From NCBI RefSeq assembly GCF_030272615.1, contig NC_081412.1, positions 24,927,860-24,991,859 of the forward strand: a stretch of DNA of 64,000 nt, given 5' to 3'. The stretch comes from Cryptomeria japonica (taxonomy: Eukaryota > Streptophyta > Pinopsida > Cupressales > Cupressaceae). The notes beneath the pieces are model-generated. The model was not told the origin of the DNA. It searched no databases and worked only from the letters and a program-made list of their open reading frames with translations. Numbering within the stretch: position 1 is the stretch's first letter; each line of letters starts with the position of its first letter. Below, in pieces: positions 55,729 to 64,000 of the stretch. Both the position numbers and the translations under genes were made by a program.

Positions 55729-56845
55729 TGTAACATCAAAAATATTATCCCTTCTAATTAATGTGAGAAATGGTGCGTTTCCTCCATGTCATTGGAGGTC
55801 AAGATCCGCCATCATGTCCTTTTGTCCACTTAGACAATCCATGTTAGTTCTGGTCGAAGCATTACCAACTTCATCAACCTGTCACCTTCGGGGACACAAG
55901 CACGATGTAGAGATGTCTGCACGACGCACTAGCGTCCTGTGAATATGATAGTCCATAGGGGGTCATTTGAGCATTACGCCTACGCTTGGAAGGAACCATA
56001 ATGCCTCTGCATGCACCCACCGATGTTTGAATTCCTTCCTGGCTTTATATCTCTCACTTGGGAAGAATTTGGGAGGATCTTTTGGCAATTGGGTTAATTG
56101 TTTCTTGCAGGTTGAGCTCTTGGAGAAAACTTGAAGCCATTCCACCATTGTTGTAGCACTACCAAGCATTCCAAGTACACAATTCCAACCACTTTCGAGC
56201 ATTTTAATCTCCATTCATGATAGGGGAGTAATCTTAATCCTCGTTCTTGCATATTTATCAACTTTATTTCCTATTTCATGTTACATTGTTATTCTCTTTA
56301 TCATTTATCTTTCTCATGGCTTTCTTGGATTGTCCGTGGAGGTGTAAACACCAAAATGGGGGTCTCACTTAGGTAGGATCCAAAACACAACCCCAACATT
56401 TTCCCTTCTTGCTTGTGTGTAGGTTCATGGAGGTCAAAGGATCATCATTTAGTGAGAGGCTTCAATCATGGATCGATTGTGAGTGTTTTCATCCTTCTCC
56501 TTCCTTTTGTTTTATTTTAGTCATTTTGTATCTCGCAACTTTTAGATTAGTTCATTCATTTTATGTACTTCATCATATTGTCCATGTATTCGGAACTTTT
56601 TGTATGCACTTTGTACTTCCTGTGTACATGACGACAGCACGTCACGCTGGTGTCCCAACTTCGCGTGCTCGTCCTTTGGATAGAGGCTTGACAGAGTCGT
56701 CCATAAGTCTCATATCATGGGCAATTGTCTTGGTTTATTATTTTATCCCCTAGATCATCTTAGCGCCAATTTGTAGAGGTAATCAGAAGGAAAATTTGTC
56801 CTGAAGGGCGCATCATCTCTGAGGTGGTAAATTCCCTCCATTACA
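55729..56845 (+). repeat. 5' LTR of element 3
   Basis: About 1117 bp, TGTAACATC to CCATTACA, ending before TTTTGGTGAACCC. The first 460 bases align with 63538-64000. Confidence 0.8.
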
Positions 56846-56848
56846 TTT

Positions 56849-56864
56849 TGGTGAACCCAACATC
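56849..56864 (+). other. Primer-binding site of element 3
   Basis: TGGTGAACCCAACATC four bases after the LTR end. The TGG start is consistent with a tRNA 3' end; the tRNA was not identified. Confidence 0.6.
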
Positions 56865-57219
56865 AAATAGGATTATCTTTGCATTACTTGCTTTCAACTT
56901 CACCTAAGAGCATTTAGTCTTTTAAATTTTCAAAGGTTTAAATTTTGAAAAACAATCTAAAGATAAAAAATAAAAAATAAAAGAAAAAGAAGAGGAAAAC
57001 CAAAAACAAAATTGTCATTCACATTTAGTTTAAAATTCTACATTTTTCATTTATCATTTAAAACCAACTTTATCATTTAGTGTCCCTGTAGTGTGGTCCT
57101 GAATGTGGTGTGGCTTGTCTATGAACTTTATGACTCAGACTGCAATATGAGCCATAGTCAGGAGGTCTTCCAAGCGGAGTTTTCCCCCAAATCACTACAA
57201 TCCTCCTCTACTCGACATC

Positions 57220-58810
57220 ATGCAGGGTGAGCAATTGTCCAATCCCAATGAGTTCTTGACCTCTCACATTCTGAAATCTACTCTGACTAGGTGCCCTTCT
57301 CCTTCCAATTCGCAACCTAATTCCCTTAGGAGTTCTACCCCGTATTCCCCTCCTGTGGTCGATCACGATGTTGCGGTCACTGTAGATTTTGAGAAGATCA
57401 ATACATTGCAAGAGAATCTGAGAGACTTTGAGGGTTTCTTGAATAGAGAGAATGTCCTCCCCCAGGTCGGGAACGTCATAGGTACCTTGAGAGACATGTT
57501 AATCTCTGAGAGTAGAGGCCTGGAGATGTTGAGGGCTTTGTCCATGATTGTTAAAAGCCATGTGCCCTTTGTAGATTTCTCCCCTGTGGACAATCAGTAT
57601 GATCCCTTCGGTTCCCTAGTTAGTGTTAGCATTTGATTACTGAGCATGCACGCAGTAGACTCCACCATACCTAGTGTCAATATTTCACTCACTCCCTTGG
57701 GCTACACAAGCACGGCTAGTAGTTCTACCTATGTCGCTGCTCAGGTTTTAGTAATTAGCACTAGCACTACATCTGTTGGTGGCACTGTTCCTTATGAATA
57801 TTTTGGTGGAGGTGGCAGCAGATCTAGCCCACGTCCACCTCATCTACCTTCTAATCTTGTCTTGAATACAATCTTGCTAAACATTGGGCAGTTGCAGTTA
57901 CAACTAACGAACTTAGCCTCTACTTTTGGTCAATCATCTATGCTTTCATATTATGGGAAGAGTCCCCTTGACATTACCATTCTGAATACTATCCTTCCAA
58001 ATGTTGTTGAGTCCCTGAAGTTTGATAGGTTCAATGGTGATGGGGACCCAAATGTGCATATAGATTCCTTTATGACTATGTGTAGTGACTACCATAGTCT
58101 AGATTTCATGTTGTTGAAACTGTTCTCGCATTTCCTGAAGAGGACAGCATTAGAATGGTATAGTTCCTTACCTGACCACTTTATTCATACATTTGATCAC
58201 CTTACGGACCTTTTCCTTAAATGGTTTCAGGCGAACATTGGTAGCAAGGTCATTATCGTTGACCTTGTTCATTGTAAACAAAAGCCCAATGAAAAGATCA
58301 TTAATTTCATTTTGAGATATCAAGCTATCTCCACTAAGATCCCCTTTGTCCTGCTAGGTTGATCTACAGAGGATGTTTATCGGCAACCTATAGTCGGCAT
58401 TGACGGAAAAACTATCTCTTAACCAATATCAAAACTTCGCTAACATGTGCTCTACTCTCATCGATTACCAGCACACTGTGTCACAGTTCAGAGATACTTC
58501 TTCGAACCCTCGCAATGGGTCCTTTGCAGGCGCAACTGCAGATGGGTCCCAAAATAATAAGGTTGTCTCTAATGTTACAACTATTCTTTTGATGGTTGTT
58601 GTGCAAGCCCCGCAACAAAATAAAGTCTTCACTAAGTTGAATGACTCCTACTTGAGCATAATGCAGCGGTTGTTGAAGGACAACCTTATTACCCTTCTGG
58701 AAATAAAATCGTTGTCTGATAGTCAACCTTATTCACGTTATGATGGTTCAAATTTTTGTCATTATCATTGTGTGCCTGGTCATGACACTAGGCGATGTTA
58801 TCGTCTTTGA
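57220..58810 (+). pseudogene. gag: Gag of element 3
   Basis: Opens with MQGEQLSNPNEFLTSHILKS (57220); a TGA at 57634 splits it from the next stretch. The capsid-like core (about 57990-58360) reads ESLKFDRFNGDGDPNVHIDS, LKRTALEWYSSLPDHFIHTF and LTDLFLKWFQANIGSKV, typical of plant Gypsy Gag. A frameshift near 58365 moves to another frame. There a knuckle FCHYHCVPGHDTRRCYRL (about 58757) has the same C-X2-H-X5-H-X4-C form as in elements 1 and 2. That unusual knuckle and the domain order indicate the same broad Tat/Athila-type clade. Confidence 0.82.
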
Positions 58811-59050
58811 CATATTTTCCAAGACCACATCGATAGCGGTTCAATCAAGGTGGATGCACAAAAGCACAAATCAAACAATTCTATTGATAAAACCAACAAC
58901 GAGTTGCAGATTTATACTGATCATTTCCATCCACATTCGGCAAAATTTATCTCTGCATCGGATCCTTCTTCGGATGATGGTCCATATGTGAACATGGTCA
59001 CCATCACCCCCATTAGCTCACCTCTAGCCTAGAAGGGGAAGGTATCTGAC

Positions 59051-59510
59051 TTGTCCTTGTCAGTTACCCCTCTCGATGCCTCGTATTGCAGAGAGCCTGC
59101 TCCTCTTTACACCCTTGCCAAGTTGAATGGTCAAACTGTCACAGGTGTGATGATTGACCCATCTAGCAGAGTTTATGTTGTCACAAAGGAGACTCTCTTT
59201 GTGAATGACTGGCATAGACCGACGCATGATGAATGTCGCACAACTTTGAGGATGCATTATGGGTTCTCTATCCGCCCCTTGGGTAGTATCACCTTGACAG
59301 TCCTCGTAGGGCCAAAGGTGGTGTCCTCTATATTCGTCATCATTCCAGAATTGGACCTCTTTCAAGTTAAGCTCAACTGATTGTTATGGAAGCGATCCCT
59401 TCGGTTGTGCACAAATGTCTCAAGTTTCCCCATGAGGGCACAATGCATGTCATCGAGGACACTAGATACCGACCCCTGATTGCCTGTGGGGAATTTTTTG
59501 TTGGACCACT
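59051..59510 (+). pseudogene. Protease-like domain of element 3
   Basis: LAKLNGQTVTGVMIDPSSRV contains the retropepsin active-site region with DPSS for the usual DSG/DTG. Then TLTVLVGPKVVSSIFVIIPE follows and, after a frameshift, MEAIPSVVHKCLKFPHEGTM, which corresponds to the post-protease segment of elements 1 and 2 (YHQCIKFPHNGVEVTV). This match also ties the three elements to one clade. RT should follow but does not. Confidence 0.65.
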
Positions 59511-60981
59511 TTTGGCCTGCTCTGGTGGGACCCATGCTTCCTTGCGGTGATTTAATGTACTGTGCTTATTATCAGTATAAAATAGGAGAGTTGGCCCCTA
59601 CATCTATGTAGCCTAATATTTCATTGCCACCTCTTGTATTGACTTCTCCTCCATCAATTCTGGTCTTGGAGCTGGTGATGCCTCATGCCTTTTCATCATT
59701 GGGGGTTGAGGCTAAGCCTACTCCCTCAAATAGACCTCCACATCCATCTAGGACCGCATAGCCTAGCAGTGTCTACTATTCCTATGAGTGTGCCCAACCC
59801 AACCAAGGGAAAGGCACCCATGTTATCAAAGTCCACAGCCTGCCCTCCCTTCGAGCTCCCGATCATGGCTAATAATCCTTGACCCTCTCGTTATGAGAAA
59901 AGGGAGCTCTCTTCTCATGTCCCTTTGTCACAACCTGTGTCGGGACCCTTTGTTCCTCCAGCCGCTTCTCAAGCAAAACAAGGTCAGGCACCCATTACTG
60001 TGGATGTGGTGCCTCTCCAGGATTCACCTCATGGCTCATCGGTTGGGCCTTCTCCTATCCTTGACACAATTCCAGAGGCCTATTCTATGGAACACGATGC
60101 TCCTGAATCCTCTCTGGCTCCAGTTGGTGGTCCTCACCTTCATCGGAATAAATGTGAGGTGAGCATAAACGCTTTCGATGAACCCGGGATCCTGAGCATG
60201 ACACTGCCTTATAGTCCACTAGTGTGGCTCTGACACCTAGTGTCGTTGTTATAGAGCCTATTCCCTTGGTTCCTCTGATCTCTACACTTGTTTTGATCTT
60301 GCTCCCTCTTGCTTCAGGGGTTCCCGATCAACCTCCTTCTAATCGACTGCAAGTTTTCATTGCTCCTTCTTTGGAGTTACCTCTTATCACTTCTTTGTCG
60401 GACATGCCTCCCTTGTCCCGACCCCTTAACATGTCAAATACACAGGTGGTGCCTAGTGCAACTTTGTTTGCCCTGCCTGCTTCGCCACCACTCTAGCATC
60501 CAAGTTTTCATGGGGTCCTTCAACCTGCTACAATTGATAGGAGGCATGACAGTCCTATCCCGTGTAAATGCAAGTTTGAGAAGGGCCCTATTTAAAAGTT
60601 TCGACAATGCAAGTCTTCATAGGTATGTTCTTCATCCCTTCCTTTGCATGTCTCAGTGCCTACTGGTTTGCCTATTTCTGTTTGCATGATTGAGAGAAGG
60701 CCCCGCCTTCTCCTAAGTTCGTCATTGCCCCTCTTCCAAAGGTCGGCAGCCCCTCTTCCAAAGGTCGGCAGTCATGTTCTCGTTCCATCTTCTCCAAGTC
60801 CATCACTTGCTTCCTCTACGGAGGCTTGCATGTTTGACTCCTTAAAGGACATCCTGACCTTGTCTATGATCTTCACATGATCATTGACCCTCTCCTTCTT
60901 CAAGCCTACATATGAAGTCATTGTTATTTATTATCTTTCTCTCGCTGCTAGTGAGGCACCCGATGTGGCCCTTGTGATAGT
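59511..60981 (+). other. Pro/Ser-rich, frame-shifted segment replacing pol in element 3
   Basis: Several overlapping open frames (for example 59925-60233 and 60224-60496) encode Pro/Ser/Leu-rich sequence such as MSQPVSGPFVPPAASQ without recognisable domains. A 21-base tandem duplication (CCCCTCTTCCAAAGGTCGGCAG twice) lies at about 60726-60768. It occupies the place of RT to integrase, similar in position to the replacement segment in element 2. Confidence 0.45.
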
Positions 60982-62400
60982 TGTATACACCTAAAACTGG
61001 CACAACTAATTAAATAAATTTTATTCATTTAATCATCATTTAATTGCCTATTAATTAGACAAAGGTTTAATTAATATCCCTATTCTTCTAAATGACTTAT
61101 TAATCAAATTATAGATTTGATTAATTGCCCTTTTTTCTAATCTAGCCCATTAATTAAACTAAGGTTTGATTGAATACCCTTTACCCACTTAATTGAATAG
61201 ATCTTATTTATTTATTTAATATCCTTTTCCCTTTTAATTAAATTTACATTTGATTAAAACTCCCCTTGCATTTAAATAAATCATTATTTATTTGTAAATG
61301 ATCCCCCCAGTTGCAAAATCCTTCAAATACAAGTTGCACCTTTTTGACTAAAATAAACCTTTTATTTTATCTAAAAAATACCTATTATCCCCCCCACTTG
61401 CATTCTCCTACATTTCTCATTAGCATCCTAATATCCTTCTAGAACCTATCTAATCCCTTCATTATCCTAATTAATCTACTTTGTTCCTCCCAAGGTTGCT
61501 CACACACATGTGAGAACATATCCCCCTTTCCCCTAGGACCTTTGTTCCTCCCAAGGTGGGACCACATTGACTTTTAACCCTACTCCCCCTTGTCACAAGG
61601 CTAAGCCTACAAATCTAGGACCACACATGTGGGACCTCATTGACCTTTCTACCCTCCTCCCCCCCCTTGTGACACTTGTCACAAAGCTAAGCCTTAAAAC
61701 TGGGACCACATTACCTTTCAATGTTGGCCCTTGATTAATAGTCAATCTTGACCATCCATTCCTAAGTCTTCAACCCTATAAAATGAGCCCTTGTCTCATA
61801 TCAAAAGATCCCAATATCCAGTTTATGCATCCTTATTATAGTTGTTTTTTAGGGTTATCAAGGAGTTGCCATTGTGCCTCTCTCAAGCATTTAGGCCATC
61901 CTAATTGCATCATGTTTAGATTATATCATGTGTTAGATTAATCATTTATCTTAATTGCATATCATTTCCATAGTATTTTTATCTTCATCTTAGCTTAATT
62001 AGATCATTTAATCCTTCAATTTGGAAATACACCTCCATCTTGCATATCATATTCATATGAATAGTTTTGATCATCTAATCAACTAGGATCTTAGTTGCAT
62101 CCATTTGGATTCTAGTCCATCATTGAAATATCATTCTTTAGGTTGTCATCTTAAAGATCAAGTTCTCTTCCAAGTGAGGGCCACCTTGAATCTTGAAGAT
62201 CCTTGGAGATAGAAGACAATGAGACGATTTTGAGAGGTTTTGGTTAACTAACATTCTTTGTTGATTTTGATCTCTAATGCAATGTCCCAGTGGTGTGTTT
62301 GTGTTGTTTGTGTCTCTTTTGCAGGTACTGCAATCTGAGGGGATTTTCTGTCGTACACATTCCTCTATTTGTTTACCTCTTTCTTCTATTTGTCGTATCT
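60982..62400 (+). repeat. LTR inserted in element 3 (right end unresolved)
   Basis: Starts TGTATACACCTAAAACTGGC, then A/T blocks (TTAAATAAATTTTATTCATT), a CCCCCCACTTGCATTCTCC block (61395), a TATA-like CCTATAAAATGAGC near 61780 and a U5-like GATCCTTGGAGATAGAAG near 62197, as in the element 1 LTR. It is a third divergent LTR of this family group. No partner LTR is present nearby, so it is probably a solo LTR. The right end could lie between about 62260 and 62420. Confidence 0.6.
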
Positions 62401-63520
62401 TTCTTTTTGACATCCAAGAACGATGTAAAGCATTGGAGGCATTCTTTGCCTTCTTCCATGTTGACCAGAATTTTTATTTTCTCTTTGTCTTCATGTGCTC
62501 TTATTTAGATCCGAGAAATTTGGCACTATGACGATACACCCATCTTGCAATGATCCTATATATCCTTTTGACACTGCTATGGGTTATGATGCCAACCTAT
62601 CGGATCCCCCTGTTGTCTTGCATTGCATCTTTGATGCTGTGGATATTTATGTGTCACTATTTATTGGTGGTATTCCATGAAAACATCTCATTATGTTGAC
62701 GTGCCACAACTGCTCTTCTCCTTAGAATGACATGCCTTCCATGCCTATCATTTTAAGGGGGGCCTATCATATCTGCATTTATCTTGTTAGCTTTGGCATT
62801 TATCCTTCCAACTTTTTTACTAGTATCTTTTATCGATTCCTAGTTTGCCTAGGTGGAGGCCAAACCACTTGATCTTTTTCTTTTCTAAGATCACCTAGGT
62901 GGGGGCAAAGCCACTTGATCTTTTCCAAAGATTTCCTACATGGGGACCAAACCATTCTTGATTTATATCTCTCTCATTTTCCTTGGTAGGGGCCAATCTA
63001 ATACTTACCAAATTTATCTACCCTATTGCATGGCTATCTAGTGTGTGGCTACCCATGCCAACAAATCTATCTTTACCTACCCTACCACATGGCTACCTAG
63101 CATGTCGCTACCCATGCCAACAAAATTTATCTTTATCTTCCCTATCTTATGGTTATCCATACCAACATATTACGCCCTATCGTATGACCATCTAGCATAA
63201 CGCATCTTACTACCCATATCGACATATTTTATACCAACAGTGGCACTCATCTCGTATCTTTCCATAGCTAGGGGCTTTCCTCCAAAGCGAGGTTTATTTT
63301 TGGTACGCTATCTTATCCATTTCTTTATCTTACTGTCCATCACACTAGTCTGCATCTAGTGCTTTTCAGATGTACCAAATAGAATCTATACCAAATCTCA
63401 ACATCATTTCGTTGGGGGCAACCTCATTTGATCAACAAAAATATGTCTCCCTATCATGACTGTTATTTCTCTTTATCTTCCTCTACTTTATCTTTGCATA
63501 ACTCGACAAAAGAATGCTCG
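62401..63520. other. 3' non-coding part of element 3
   Basis: Contains degenerate short repeats around the phrases CACCTAGGTGG-GCAAAGCCACTTGATC (62850-62960) and CCCTA-C-CATGGCTA-CTAGC-TG-G (63020-63190). No protein is supported. Confidence 0.45.
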
Positions 63521-63537
63521 ATAAAGTGGGGGAAAAA
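63521..63537 (+). other. Polypurine tract of element 3
   Basis: ATAAAGTGGGGGAAAAA abuts the 3' LTR start TGTAACATC. Confidence 0.8.
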
Positions 63538-64000
63538 TGTAACATCAAAAATATTATCCCTTGTAATTAATGTGACAAATGCCACTTTTCCTCTATGTCA
63601 TCGGAGGTCGGGATCCACCATCATGTCCTCTTGTCCACTTAGGCCATCCATGTCAGCTCTGGCCAAAGCATTACCAACTCCATCAACCTGTCACCTTTGT
63701 GGACACAAGCGCGACACAGAGACGTCTGCACAACGTGCTAACATCTTGTGAATCTTACAGTTTGTAGGTGGCCATTTAAATGTTATGCCTATGACCAGAA
63801 GGAATCGTAGCGCCTCTGCATGCGCCCACTGACATCTGAATTCCTTCCTGGCTCTATATCTCTCACTTGGGAAGCATTTGGGAGGATCTTTTGGAAATTG
63901 GGTTAATAATTTCTTGCAGGTTGAGCTCTTGGAGAAAACTTGAAGCGTTTCCACCATTGTTGCAGTACTGCCAAGCATTTTGAGTACACCATTCCAAGCA
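63538..64000 (+). repeat. 3' LTR of element 3, truncated by window edge
   Basis: First 463 bases of the 3' LTR, collinear with 55729-56190. If full length it would extend about 650 bases beyond the window. Confidence 0.85.

Larger units (their letters stand above)
55729..64000 (+). mobile_element. Element 3: older Gypsy retrotransposon with gag and protease but no RT seen (3' end outside window)
   Basis: Direct repeats starting TGTAACATCAAAAATATTAT at 55729 and 63538 are its LTRs. A primer-site candidate TGGTGAACCCAACATC follows the first and a purine tract AAAGTGGGGGAAAAA precedes the second. Between them are gag and a protease-like domain, then about 1.5 kb of Pro/Ser-rich sequence, an inserted LTR and about 1.1 kb of non-coding DNA. 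RT, RNase H and integrase motifs were not found. LTR divergence is in the low teens per cent by eye over the shared 460 bases, so it is much older than elements 1 and 2. Confidence 0.8.

Noticed and set aside
60978-61974. Target duplication TAGT that would end the inserted LTR near 61970
   Set aside because: Only four bases match, and U5-like sequence resembling the element 1 LTR continues past this point.

Overview
This window is eukaryotic, almost certainly a large-genome seed plant. It is AT-rich, holds no recognisable host gene, and consists almost entirely of LTR retrotransposons of different ages nested in one another. The density of old, stop-riddled LTR elements and long featureless AT-rich stretches suits a gymnosperm, but I cannot prove the lineage from the sequence alone. 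No rRNA, tRNA gene, CRISPR array or bacterial feature was seen.

Layout. 1-7 kb: remnants of old Gypsy-type elements on both strands, including a minus-strand gag plus coiled-coil element. 8.84-9.98 kb: a solo Copia-type LTR on the minus strand with a perfect 5-bp target duplication. 12.1-13.3 kb: a dead LINE reverse transcriptase. 13.38-48.95 kb: a three-tier nest. The outer tier is a Copia-like element (13383-48946) lacking recognisable pol and carrying an unidentified coding region. Its gag zinc-knuckle array was split by a Gypsy element of Tat type (15138-44297, element 1). The integrase of element 1 was in turn split by a second copy of the same family (24977-37801, element 2). LTR ends, primer sites, purine tracts and target duplications support each tier. 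48.95-55.7 kb: AT-rich DNA with microsatellites, a 540-bp duplication, a minus-strand Gypsy LTR and a CCTAA-rich tandem repeat. 55.73 kb to the end: an older Gypsy element with gag and protease but no visible reverse transcriptase, interrupted by another LTR, with its 3' LTR cut by the window edge.

The most interesting unit is the element 1/element 2 family. Its sense strand carries gag, protease and, only in element 1, reverse transcriptase, two RNase H domains and a D,D35E integrase, all in one frame with scattered stops. Its 3' part carries an antisense gene with a clear GT-AG intron coding for a plant mobile domain (PMD) protein with a C-terminal coiled coil. The intron region holds two repeat arrays. 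One is seven short inverted-repeat units whose arms covary around a conserved loop, in both copies, with wobble pairs that fit only the sense RNA. The other is a roughly 20-bp minisatellite complementary to arrays in the 5' leader of the same element. A cluster of AATAAA signals separates the convergent sense and antisense genes. Element 2 lacks RT, RNase H and the integrase core, so it would need help from a partner such as element 1.
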